This document shows positions 1 to 8,642 of a stretch of 53,805 nucleotides of DNA, piece by piece. This stretch comes from Candidatus Eisenbacteria bacterium (GTDB lineage: Bacteria > Eisenbacteria > RBG-16-71-46 > JASEGR01): assembly GCA_030017955.1 (NCBI GenBank), contig JASEGR010000008.1, positions 1 through 53,805 of the forward strand. Direction: 5' to 3'. The notes beneath the pieces were generated by a model. The model searched no databases, was not told the DNA's origin, and saw nothing but the letters and a program-made list of their open reading frames with translations. A program made the translations under genes and the position numbers. Every line of letters starts with the position of its first letter. Position 1 is the stretch's first letter.

Positions 1-251
1 AGCGTCAGAGGGGCGAGAAGCCCCTATGAAAGTGTCGTGTCCAGGGGCAAAGACACATAGACAACGGAATTTCCGGGACACGAGACTAACGCGCTCCGCT
101 TTGAAGAAGATGGCTTATCGCGGGAGGCCGACATAGAGATGCATGGGCAGTTGGAATTCCCCGCATACGAACCATCACCCTCCGATCATTCCCGAATGAG
201 CTTCATCTCCCGGCCGTATCCTGCGCGTAAATCCACAAAAGGAGAGCGAGT
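1..251. other. Leading non-coding stretch with two hairpins
   Basis: I see no convincing gene here. A perfect 6-bp stem AGGGGC/GCCCCT with a GAGAA loop lies at 9-25, without a T-run, and a second inverted repeat TCGTGTCC/GGACACGA pairs 35-42 with 76-83. These could be the tail of an upstream transcription unit or leader structure for the following glgC pair. The only clear signal near the next gene is a GGAGAG ribosome site at 241-246. Confidence 0.4.
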
Positions 252-1514
252 TTGAGGGGCGCCGTCGCGATGGTTCTTGCCGGAGGCAGGGGCGAGGCCC
301 TCACTATCCTGACGAAGCACAGGCCGTCTTCGGCTCTGCCATTCGGCGGGAGGTACAGGATAATAGATTTTGCCCTCAGTAACTGCGTGAACTCCGAGAT
401 CTTCAGGATCGGAGTTCTGACGCAGTACTCACCTGTTTCGCTGCGCGACCACATAGGCATAGGCCAGCCGTGGGATCTTGACAGAAGAGACGGTGGTGTG
501 AAGCTTCTTCAGCCTTTCGTCAGGAGCGATCGAAGCAACTGGTATCGCGGCACGGCGGACGCCATCAGGCAGAACCTGCACGTAATTGACAGGTCAGATG
601 TGAAGACCGTGCTGATTGTCTCGGGCGACAGCGTTTACAAGATGGACTACAGCGAAATCCTCTCATTCCATCAGAAACGCGGTGCGAAGGTTACGCTTGT
701 TGTCACTCCGGTGTCGAGAGAGAAATCGGACAGGTTCGGAATGGTCGACCTGAATGCAGACTCCCTGGCGACGTCGTTTGAAGAGAAACCGTTGAACAAA
801 AGAGAAGGGCTGGCTTTCACGGGAATCTACGTCTATGATGCGAAACTCCTCACAAAGGAAGTTACGTCAAACCCGGGGCTCTTTGACCTCGTCAGGAATT
901 TCGTCGTACCTATGATCGAGAAGGGAGAACCGGTCCTTGGCTATGTTTTCCGGGATTACTGGGAGGACATGGGAGAGATATCCGCCTACTACGATGCCAA
1001 CATGGCGCTTCTTTCCAAGAATTCGCGGTTCAACCTTTACGATCCTGATTGGATAATCTACACGAAGAGTGAAGAGAGGCCGCCTGCCAAGCTCGGAGCC
1101 GGAGCAGAAGTGTCTGCCAGCCTGGTTGCCAATGGCTGCGAAATAGAAGGGACGGTCCTGAACTCAATCCTCTTTCCGGGCGTGGTCGTTGGAAGAAACG
1201 CACTGGTCAAGGATTCGATTCTCATGCACGGGACGGTGGTCTCAAGGAATGCAAGAATCGAGAAAGCCATTCTTGACAAGAGAGTCCGTGTTGGAGACGC
1301 GGCAGTAGTTTCGCCGGAAGGGGATCTTTCACCAAATAGCCGGTTTCCGGCATATCTCTCCTCCGGCATTTCTATTCTCGGCAAGGGAACAGTCGTTCCC
1401 GGTGGCTTCCGGATTCTGGGAAATTCTATTGTCGAGGGCGATCTCGGCCGGCTTCTGCCTTCTAAGGAGAGCGAGATTTGCTCCGGGAGCTGTTTGATCG
1501 AGGAGAAGAAATAG
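252..1514 (+). CDS. ADP-glucose pyrophosphorylase paralogue, probably non-catalytic/regulatory
   Basis: A 420-residue GlgC-family protein: nucleotidyltransferase domain (about 1-270) followed by a left-handed beta-helix of hexapeptide repeats. The family makes ADP-glucose from ATP and glucose-1-phosphate for glycogen synthesis. The N-terminal loop reads GGRGEALTILT, so the invariant Arg of G-x-R-L is Ala16, and the Lys of the downstream RAKPAV motif is Ser26 (RPSSAL). The HDFG and DIG-T motifs are also lost ('DMGE'), while the SGD motif and EEKP are kept. The same Arg and Lys positions distinguish catalytic small from non-catalytic large subunits in plants. TTG start with GGAGAG upstream. It lies 4 bp before the canonical glgC, suggesting co-translation and a hetero-oligomer. 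That the protein is regulatory is inference. Confidence 0.9.
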   Translation: MRGAVAMVLAGGRGEALTILTKHRPSSALPFGGRYRIIDFALSNCVNSEIFRIGVLTQYSPVSLRDHIGIGQPWDLDRRDGGVKLLQPFVRSDRSNWYRGTADAIRQNLHVIDRSDVKTVLIVSGDSVYKMDYSEILSFHQKRGAKVTLVVTPVSREKSDRFGMVDLNADSLATSFEEKPLNKREGLAFTGIYVYDAKLLTKEVTSNPGLFDLVRNFVVPMIEKGEPVLGYVFRDYWEDMGEISAYYDANMALLSKNSRFNLYDPDWIIYTKSEERPPAKLGAGAEVSASLVANGCEIEGTVLNSILFPGVVVGRNALVKDSILMHGTVVSRNARIEKAILDKRVRVGDAAVVSPEGDLSPNSRFPAYLSSGISILGKGTVVPGGFRILGNSIVEGDLGRLLPSKESEICSGSCLIEEKK

Positions 1515-1518
1515 GGCG

Positions 1519-2799
1519 ATGGGGCTTGAATATGCAATGATTCTTGCGGGAGGTATGGGGAAGAGGCTGTGTCTTCTCTCGGAGGGAAGGGCGAAACCGG
1601 CCGTTCCTTTCGGCGGAAAGTACAGGATCATAGATTTCACTCTAAGCAATTGCGTGAACTCCGGAATCTATGACATTGGAATCCTCACCCAGTACCGGCC
1701 CGGGTCCCTGCATGACCATATCGGGATTGGCAGGCCGTGGGACCTCGACAGAAAGAACGGTGGTGTGAAGGTCCTTCAGCCGTATATCGGTTGGAGGGAA
1801 AGCGATTGGTACAGCGGTACGGCCGACGCCGTCTATCAGAATCTTTCGGAAGTGACAGACAGGGGAGTGAAATACGTTCTGGTTCTCTCCGGCGACCACG
1901 TTTACAGCATGGACTATGGGAGACTCTTCCGATGTCACATCAGGGCAGGAGCAGAGGTTACGATTGGCGTGGTCGATGTTGACAGGAGCGAGACGAAACA
2001 TCTGGGGATGGCTGAGCTGGATGCGGACGGGAAGGTCCTGGGCTTTGAGGAAAAGCCTGAGAGCGCAAGGTCTCTTACGGCTTCTATGGGAATCTATGTC
2101 TTTACTGCCAGCGCCCTCATCGAGGCCCTGAAGGAAGATTCCAGGGATGAACACAGCAGGCATGACTTTGGACGCGACATACTTCCTGTCTTCGTGAAAA
2201 AGGGGACTGCCTATGGATTCAGATTCAGAGGATACTGGCAGGACATAGGCACGCTTGATTCGTACTTCAGGGCAAACCTTGACCTTGTTCACAAGAGTTC
2301 GTTGATCAAGCTTGAACGCGGGAGATGGGTTGTGCATACCCGCGATCTGGATATGCCGCCCGCAAGATTCGGAAAGAAGTCAGTTGCAAGAAAAAGTATC
2401 ATAGCAGGGGGCTGCGTGGTTAACGGCTCCGTCACTGAGTCTGTCCTTTTTCCGGGGGCCATTGTTGAAGAGGGTGCCCGCGTTACGAACTCAATCGTTA
2501 TGAACGATTGCTGGATCGGGCCCGGTGCCATTCTTGACAGAGTGATTCTCGACAAAGAAGTTCATATTGGAAACAGGTCGGTCATTGGTGCGGGCGAGGA
2601 GATGACACCGAACAAGGAATGTCCGGAGCACCTCAGCAGCGGCATAACAATCGTCGGGAAGAATGCAATTCTACCGGATGGCATAGAGGTAGGGAGAAAC
2701 TGCAAGATCTATCCGGGAGTCAGGCCGCATAATTTCCACTCTGCAAAGATAGCGAGCGGTGAGACGATTCGTGGAGAACTACTGAAGTTGTGGAGCTGA
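1519..2799 (+). CDS. glgC: Glucose-1-phosphate adenylyltransferase (catalytic copy)
   Basis: A 426-residue ADP-glucose pyrophosphorylase, the committed step of bacterial glycogen synthesis in the cytoplasm. It keeps Arg16 (GGMGKRL) and Lys26 (RAKPAVPFGG), the YRIIDF motif, SGDHVYSMDY with the metal-binding Asp, the FEEKP motif, SMGIYVF, HDFGRDILP and YWQDIGTLDSY. The C-terminal part, from about residue 290, is a beta-helix of hexapeptide repeats. ATG start 4 bp after the stop of the paralogous gene, so the two are almost certainly one transcript. Its last 21 bp overlap the 3' end of the opposite-strand transglycosylase gene. Confidence 0.96.
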   Translation: MGLEYAMILAGGMGKRLCLLSEGRAKPAVPFGGKYRIIDFTLSNCVNSGIYDIGILTQYRPGSLHDHIGIGRPWDLDRKNGGVKVLQPYIGWRESDWYSGTADAVYQNLSEVTDRGVKYVLVLSGDHVYSMDYGRLFRCHIRAGAEVTIGVVDVDRSETKHLGMAELDADGKVLGFEEKPESARSLTASMGIYVFTASALIEALKEDSRDEHSRHDFGRDILPVFVKKGTAYGFRFRGYWQDIGTLDSYFRANLDLVHKSSLIKLERGRWVVHTRDLDMPPARFGKKSVARKSIIAGGCVVNGSVTESVLFPGAIVEEGARVTNSIVMNDCWIGPGAILDRVILDKEVHIGNRSVIGAGEEMTPNKECPEHLSSGITIVGKNAILPDGIEVGRNCKIYPGVRPHNFHSAKIASGETIRGELLKLWS

Positions 2800-4230
2800 T
2801 GGATGAAGTGAGTCCTTTGAATCCTTCCTGCTGGCGCCCCCCATTGAAATGTTCATGTGCCCCGGAACAGTCACTGTTTCCCCGATAGCGAGCTTGTGGT
2901 TCTTGCTGAATCCGTTTGTCTTGAGAAGCTCGTCTAAACTCACCCCGAATCTCCTGCTGAGGCCATATAGAGTATCGCCCCGCCTGACCTTGTACTCGAA
3001 GCTGCCGGAGCTCGGGGATGAGTCCCGAGACGGCCCCACGGCGGGGGAAGCCGCATTCTTGGATCCCGGGATGGAAAGAACCCCGCCCGCCTTGATCATT
3101 GAGGATTCTCCCAGGTGATTTGCCCTTCTTAAGGCAGATAGCGAAACACCAAGCTCGGCTGCTATTCCGCTCAGCGTATCCCCTTTCCTCACCACGTATT
3201 TGCCTGCCTTTGTCTTTGGTTCGTCGGAAGGGACAGGCGAAGGGGGAATTGAAGCCAGTCTTGCCAGGCACAGCTCTCCGGTCCCCGGCGGAACCCTGAG
3301 CGTAACGCCGGAAGCTCCAGGGGGCGTCCTCTGCCGGAGAAGTCCCGGATTCAGGGCTTTTATTGCTTCAAGCGGGACGTCGCATATAGATGCCACGGTT
3401 TTCAGGTCCACAAGCCCGCCAACAGCTATCTCGTCAAATTCAAGAGGATCATCATATTGCACGTTGAATCCGTACTGCGAAGGGTTCTTGGAAAGAATTA
3501 GCGCGGCCATGAACTGCGGCACATATTCCCGGGTCTGCCTGGGCAGCCGCCTGAGCGACCAGAAATCCGAGGTTCCATGCCTTCTCATTGCGGATAAGAC
3601 GTTATTCTCGCCGGTATTGTACGATGCCACAGCGAGAGGCCATGACTGGAAGAGCTCGTACAGGTGCTTGAGGTACTTGGCAGCTGCGACCGTTGATTTG
3701 ACGGGGTCTCTTCTCTCGTCCACCCAGCTGTTCATGGTAAGATCGAATAGTCTTGCAGTCCCCTTGATGAACTGCCACGGTCCAACTGCGTGCGCCCAGG
3801 ATCTTGCGTGAACGTTGAATCCGCTTTCCACAAAGACAAGCGCCGCAAGGTCGCTGGGAATGCCTTCACTCGTGAGAATATCGGCCATGAGATTCATGTA
3901 CCGGCCAGAACGCGCAAGATAGCGCTCGAATACTTTTCTTCCGCCGCCTGTGAAATAGTCTATCCACGCAAGAACCTTCTCATTGACCTCTGGAACAAAA
4001 AGGAGCTCGCTGCTCCCGATGTACGTCGAGTCAGGAGGAGGCGGACCCATGCTGGGCTCATACCTTTCACTTTCCCTGCGCGGAGGGCCGTAAACGTTTT
4101 TCTCGGAAGATAACGAGGGACCGGCAGCGGCAGCGGGCTGAGCCGCTATCTGCGAGCTCAAGAAAGGGACTGAACCGAGCAGCAAAACAACAGCACAAAC
4201 GAATATCTTCATTCTCCTCCGGTCAGACAT
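2779..4230 (-). CDS. mltD: MltD-like lytic transglycosylase with two LysM domains
   Basis: About 483 residues. A positively charged n-region (MSDRRRMK) and hydrophobic core (VCAVVLLLGSVPF) form a signal peptide, so the protein is periplasmic. The central SLT domain carries the catalytic Glu in FVESGFN (about residue 135), then GPWQF and YNTGE motifs. Two C-terminal LysM repeats (VRKGDTLSGIA and VRRGDTLYGLS) bind peptidoglycan. The enzyme cleaves the MurNAc-GlcNAc bond to give 1,6-anhydro ends. Start is uncertain: an in-frame ATG at 4212 lies just after a GGAGGA, and a further one lies at 4278. The 4230 start gives the best signal peptide. It converges on glgC with a 21-bp overlap. Confidence 0.92.
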   Translation of the reverse strand: MSDRRRMKIFVCAVVLLLGSVPFLSSQIAAQPAAAAGPSLSSEKNVYGPPRRESERYEPSMGPPPPDSTYIGSSELLFVPEVNEKVLAWIDYFTGGGRKVFERYLARSGRYMNLMADILTSEGIPSDLAALVFVESGFNVHARSWAHAVGPWQFIKGTARLFDLTMNSWVDERRDPVKSTVAAAKYLKHLYELFQSWPLAVASYNTGENNVLSAMRRHGTSDFWSLRRLPRQTREYVPQFMAALILSKNPSQYGFNVQYDDPLEFDEIAVGGLVDLKTVASICDVPLEAIKALNPGLLRQRTPPGASGVTLRVPPGTGELCLARLASIPPSPVPSDEPKTKAGKYVVRKGDTLSGIAAELGVSLSALRRANHLGESSMIKAGGVLSIPGSKNAASPAVGPSRDSSPSSGSFEYKVRRGDTLYGLSRRFGVSLDELLKTNGFSKNHKLAIGETVTVPGHMNISMGGASRKDSKDSLHPSAPQLQ

Positions 4231-4436
4231 AGTATTCTGCCAAATAGGTTTCACGTTTCTGGGAAAGCCGGCGACCACTTAAGTCAGGCCAACTATTGCC
4301 GATAATCTCAACAGGAGGATAACCCGAGGATGACTTGTCGCCATGTTACAGAAACCATTGAGATAATGCAAGCTTTTTTTCGAGATTGACCGGTTGTGCA
4401 GCCAAAGACACGAAATTCTGACAAACTACGACATTT

Positions 4437-4736
4437 GTGAAATCTGAAGACTACAGGGTCAATGCATCGGTAAGGGCTGTCCTCGTGAAACACTGGGTGG
4501 ACACCTCCAAGATAGACTATGGAACGGTAAATGGGGTCGTCTACTTGAGAGGTATTCTGAGGCGCGCGTACGGCCGTGAGCGTCTCATGGATGAGTGCAT
4601 TGACAATTTCGCGCTCACCCTCGTTCGGGTGGTCGAGGAGGAGATTCGAAGAATTCCGGGCGTGCGTCATGTGATGTTCAAACTGGCAGATTTTGCGAAG
4701 GAGGGAGGCCTTTGGAAACGGAAGATAAGACTCTGA
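4437..4736 (+). CDS. Small single BON-domain protein
   Basis: A 99-residue protein resembling one BON domain: an initial helix (VRAVLVKHW), a beta-hairpin around NGVVYLRG, then a long helix (VVEEEIRRI) and the closing PGVRHV strand. BON domains usually bind phospholipid or pack against other domains. No signal peptide or membrane segment is visible, so it is probably cytoplasmic. GTG start at 4437; a stop lies just upstream in frame, so no longer form is possible, but no clear ribosome site is seen. Its last 25 bp overlap the TPR gene, which implies coupling. The BON call rests on pattern only. Confidence 0.7.
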   Translation: MKSEDYRVNASVRAVLVKHWVDTSKIDYGTVNGVVYLRGILRRAYGRERLMDECIDNFALTLVRVVEEEIRRIPGVRHVMFKLADFAKEGGLWKRKIRL

Positions 4737-6028
4737 TAAGAACAACCTTCGAAAGAACACTCGAAGAAGCGGAGGAAGTGCTGGCGGGAGAAACTGCCGA
4801 GCATCCTTCTTATCCGGACTTGCGCAACAGACTTGGCCTTCTCCTTTTCTTCAAAGGCGAAGAAGGCAGAGGACGCGAGCAGTTCGAGAGGGCGATATCC
4901 GTCAATCCGGACTATCTTTCAGCGCTCTCGAATCTTGCTCACTGCCACCTGAGATCGGGTGACTTGAAGAGCGCCTCCCGCTGGTTTCAGAGGGAGATTG
5001 ATATCTTTCCCTTTGCCAGCAAAGGTTATCTCGACATGTGGAACTTCTTCCAGACGACAGGAAAATTCGAGGAGGCGGAAAAGGTTGCAATGAAGGGAGA
5101 AGAGCTTTCACCCGGGGATCCCTTCGCTCCCTACCTCCGGCTTCGGACGGCGGTGAAACGGAAGAGAATGAAAGATGTAGATGAGCTCATCAGCAGGCTT
5201 GAACAGATGGCACACGGCAACAAGATATTCCCGTTCCTTGATGCGGGTTTTTCCCTCGAAGAGATTGACACCAACTCAAATCTCTTTGAATTGTTTGAAT
5301 ACCTGGCGTTTCTGAGTGCGAAGAACGGACGGATTGCCGAAGCCAGGGAGTGGCTCATCGAGGCACAGAAGGTGAGACCGCGGCTCGGTGAGCACATGCT
5401 TGCCCTTGCCTTGCTCTCGGAAGTCAGCGGCGACGAGGACGGGACCTTGACCTACAAGAAGAAGGCGGCCGCGCTGAGCCCGGCTTCGCCGGAGTGCTGG
5501 AGCTCCCTGGCATTTGAATACAGCAAGCGAGCTCTTCCAGACAAGGCACTGATAGCATTTGTCAGGGCTCTGGAGCTGGCCCCGAACTATGCTGATCTCC
5601 AATTCAATTGCGGTTTGGTCTATCTCGAAGAGCGTAATCTTGAGAAAGCAGTCGGAAGATTCAGGGAAGCGCTTCACATAAATCCCGGCTATACGTTTGC
5701 CAGAAACAGTCTGGCTTCCACACTGGCCAAGCTGGGCAGGGTGGATGAGGCGCTGGAGGAATACGAAAAGACCATGAGGGCCGGCCTTGAATCTCCCGAT
5801 GTCTGGGTCTCGACTGCAAGGCTTCATCTCAAGAAAGGGAACTCCTCCGACGCCATCATGTTCCTGAAGATGGCCGCCGAAGACAAGACGGGCTATCCGC
5901 ATGCGTCCGCACTTCTTGCAAGAACCTATGGAAAGCTCGGAGATATGGAACTGGAGAGAGAGTGGCGGAGGAAATTCATGTCCGCCCGCAAAGGAAAATC
6001 CTCCGTAACCACAGTTGACACAAAATAG
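4712..6028 (+). CDS. TPR-repeat protein
   Basis: A 438-residue soluble protein built almost wholly of tetratricopeptide repeats. Recognisable units include residues around 45-110, and a clean series in the second half (AFVRALELAPNY, RFREALHINPGY, EYEKTMRAG). No signal peptide or membrane span, so a cytoplasmic scaffold is likely. TTG start at 4712 directly after a strong AAGGAGGGAGG (4698-4708), inside the end of the BON gene, so the two are translationally linked. Partner unknown. A second TPR protein of the same general type is encoded at 27.8 kb. Confidence 0.85.
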   Translation: METEDKTLIRTTFERTLEEAEEVLAGETAEHPSYPDLRNRLGLLLFFKGEEGRGREQFERAISVNPDYLSALSNLAHCHLRSGDLKSASRWFQREIDIFPFASKGYLDMWNFFQTTGKFEEAEKVAMKGEELSPGDPFAPYLRLRTAVKRKRMKDVDELISRLEQMAHGNKIFPFLDAGFSLEEIDTNSNLFELFEYLAFLSAKNGRIAEAREWLIEAQKVRPRLGEHMLALALLSEVSGDEDGTLTYKKKAAALSPASPECWSSLAFEYSKRALPDKALIAFVRALELAPNYADLQFNCGLVYLEERNLEKAVGRFREALHINPGYTFARNSLASTLAKLGRVDEALEEYEKTMRAGLESPDVWVSTARLHLKKGNSSDAIMFLKMAAEDKTGYPHASALLARTYGKLGDMELEREWRRKFMSARKGKSSVTTVDTK

Positions 6029-6095
6029 CACGAAGTGTGAACTATTGGATTCACCGGGAGCCTCAACACATTAGAATCCCCGACCGGCACCAAGC

Positions 6096-8642
6096 TTGCT
6101 GATAGCCCTTGATGTGCCCCTTCTGAAAATTGTACCGCCTCTGCTTCTCGGAATATTTCTAGGTAGAAAATTCGCGCCGGAGGGTTTCCTTCTTTCAGCA
6201 GCATCGCTGGCCTTTCTTTTGCTGGGAAGCCTCCTCTCCGTGCCGGGCAAGAGGCGGCCGCTTTCAATTGCCGCAAACCTCTTGTTCCTCCTGTCAGTTG
6301 TTACCGCCGGAGCTCTGAGGTATCAGCTAAGTACCCCTCGGGACGGAGGTGGCGCCCTTCGGGAGAATTCGGGCCATGAATGCACGGTCGTCGGAAGAGT
6401 CTCCAGCTTTCCGGTGGTAGAAGAGGGCACGACCAGCTTCAAGCTCGAAATTCTCCAAACCAAAAATGAAGACTCTGGAGTTTCACGCAGGCATCTTTGC
6501 GCAAGAGCAGTCCTTGCCGGAAAATGGCCCACCATCCGCTACGGAGACGTGCTGAAGGTCAAGGGGGTTCTGGAAGCGCCAGCCACACAGAGGAATCCAG
6601 GGGGCTTTGACGAGAAACGATACCTGCTCGAAAGGGGAATGTCTGCGAGGTTCAGAAATACGAAGCCGTATGCCGTTGAGCTGGTTGGGAGAGGTTTCGG
6701 GAATACATTCCTGGGCAATGTTTCGCATCCTCTCAGGGTTTTCTTCGAAGGCAGCCTCTCGAGAAATATCACGGGGGAGCCTCTTTCACTTCTCAAGGGC
6801 GTCATATTCGGAGAAGACAAGGAAATCTCTGATGAGACAATGCTCGAGTTCAGGCGCACAGGCATTGTGCACATTCTCTCGGTATCAGGTCTTCATGTTG
6901 GCATCGTGTCCGCATTCGTAATGTTCCTCTCACGGCTCTTTGGGTTCAGTACGCGTTCAGCCGTGATAGTCACCGGTATCAGCACCTGGCTGTATGCTTC
7001 ACTTTCAGGGTTCTCGCCGCCAAGCGTAAGGGCCAGCATCATGGTGAGCGCGGTGATTGCAGGTTTCCTGATGAAGAGATTTGTCTCGGTGCGGAACTCT
7101 CTTCTCTCCGCCTGTCTTGTAATGCTCGTCATTAGACCCTCCAACATCTGGGACATCGGATTTCAGCTTTCGTTTCTCGCGACAGCAGGAATTCTGTTTC
7201 TCTCCAATCCACTTGAGAGAATCTTTCTGAGACGCAAAGCGATCAAATGTGAACGCTTTCTTATTAAAGGAATCGTTGTTTCCGTCTCCGCGCAGCTTGC
7301 AACCGCCCCTCTCCTCATGTACCACTTTGGCTTCGTCAGTTTTTCGGCCATCATTGCAAACATAATCATCGTTCCCCTGGCGGCACTGCTCCTTCCGATT
7401 GCTCTGGTTACTCCGATGGCTGCGGTCCTCTCATCAACATGCGGCGAGATGATGTCTGGCTGTGTCTGGTTTCTCACAGAAGCTGTCCTGCTCTCGACTG
7501 CAACGTTGTCGAAAATGCCTTTTGTGTTGCCCTATGTAGTAAAACCCCTTGCCTGGCAGGTCGTCCTCTACTATGGCGGAGCCATTCTTATTGCCTCAAA
7601 GAAAACTGATGTGAGGAGGACCTTGATTGGCCTCGCAATAGTCATTCTTTCCGGCACGCTCATGCTCCTCGGTGTTCCAAGAAAGAGAATCACGGGTTTT
7701 GAAGCGAATTTTCTTGATGTCGGGCAAGGAGACTGTGCTGTCCTTCTTTTCCCTGCGTGGAAGACCGTTGTGATAGACGGAGGCGATGTGAAGGGTGGCT
7801 ATGATGCAGGGGAGAAGGTTCTCATCCCATTCCTAAGGGAGAGGCGGATAAGAAAGGTCGACCTCGCTGTAGTTTCTCACTGGCACACGGATCATGCGGG
7901 CGGACTCCGTGCATTGGCAATGAGAGGAATGGTGCGAGAAATTGCGGAACCTGGGTTCTACGCCGGAGACAGCGCTTCGGTTCAATTGATGAACGACATC
8001 CGATCCAAGGTCCCGACATTCGTACCGGCTTGGGGAGAGACCCTGCTGGAAGAAGAAACATCCAGAATCATTGTTGTCCACCCTTCTCCGGAGTTCGCAA
8101 GCGACCTTCAGGATACGAGCGATTTCGCACTGAACGAGAAGTCGCTGGTCGTCCGCGTGGAGGTTCGGGGGTTCGATCTTCTTTTTGCGGGAGATCTTTC
8201 GTCAAAAGGGGAGGACTGGCTCTTGAGCGAAAAAGCCCTCAAATCCGTCCAGGTTCTCAAAGTTCCACATCACGGAAGCAGGCACTCGTCAACGGAGCAG
8301 TTCATCCGGACATTGGCGCCTTCACTATCCGTGGTGTCTGTCGGCAAGAACAATAGATTCGGGCATCCCTCAGAAGAGGTGATTCGAAGACTTAATCATG
8401 CGGGGCGCGTCCTCAGAACCGATGCTGATCATGCAATACGGGTCTATGCCGACCACGGCCAAATGCGCGCAAGAACCATGAGGAAACAGAATGAAGATGT
8501 TTTCAGGATTTCTTTCCCTGGACGAACCTTCCCTCCAACTTCTTCATTATCTGAGGAAGAGTCGTGTACTCCATCTCGGAAAGAGGGAGCCTGTGCGGCT
8601 CAAAAGGACCGTGCCTCCTCATATAATCAGCCACTTCCATAG
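6096..8642 (+). CDS. comEC: ComEC/Rec2 DNA-uptake channel
   Basis: An 848-residue polytopic membrane protein with the full ComEC order: N-terminal membrane segments and an OB-like external domain (DUF4131, about 1-180), the competence channel domain with many transmembrane helices (about 215-515, with VSGLHVGIVSAF), and a C-terminal metallo-beta-lactamase domain with HWHTDH (His595-His600), a GGDV motif and HHGS. The family forms the inner-membrane channel for single-stranded DNA uptake. The TTG start has no good ribosome site; GTG at 6114 is an alternative. The last 46 codons run antisense through the FBPase gene and look non-conserved, so the original stop was probably lost. Confidence 0.93.
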   Translation: MLIALDVPLLKIVPPLLLGIFLGRKFAPEGFLLSAASLAFLLLGSLLSVPGKRRPLSIAANLLFLLSVVTAGALRYQLSTPRDGGGALRENSGHECTVVGRVSSFPVVEEGTTSFKLEILQTKNEDSGVSRRHLCARAVLAGKWPTIRYGDVLKVKGVLEAPATQRNPGGFDEKRYLLERGMSARFRNTKPYAVELVGRGFGNTFLGNVSHPLRVFFEGSLSRNITGEPLSLLKGVIFGEDKEISDETMLEFRRTGIVHILSVSGLHVGIVSAFVMFLSRLFGFSTRSAVIVTGISTWLYASLSGFSPPSVRASIMVSAVIAGFLMKRFVSVRNSLLSACLVMLVIRPSNIWDIGFQLSFLATAGILFLSNPLERIFLRRKAIKCERFLIKGIVVSVSAQLATAPLLMYHFGFVSFSAIIANIIIVPLAALLLPIALVTPMAAVLSSTCGEMMSGCVWFLTEAVLLSTATLSKMPFVLPYVVKPLAWQVVLYYGGAILIASKKTDVRRTLIGLAIVILSGTLMLLGVPRKRITGFEANFLDVGQGDCAVLLFPAWKTVVIDGGDVKGGYDAGEKVLIPFLRERRIRKVDLAVVSHWHTDHAGGLRALAMRGMVREIAEPGFYAGDSASVQLMNDIRSKVPTFVPAWGETLLEEETSRIIVVHPSPEFASDLQDTSDFALNEKSLVVRVEVRGFDLLFAGDLSSKGEDWLLSEKALKSVQVLKVPHHGSRHSSTEQFIRTLAPSLSVVSVGKNNRFGHPSEEVIRRLNHAGRVLRTDADHAIRVYADHGQMRARTMRKQNEDVFRISFPGRTFPPTSSLSEEESCTPSRKEGACAAQKDRASSYNQPLP

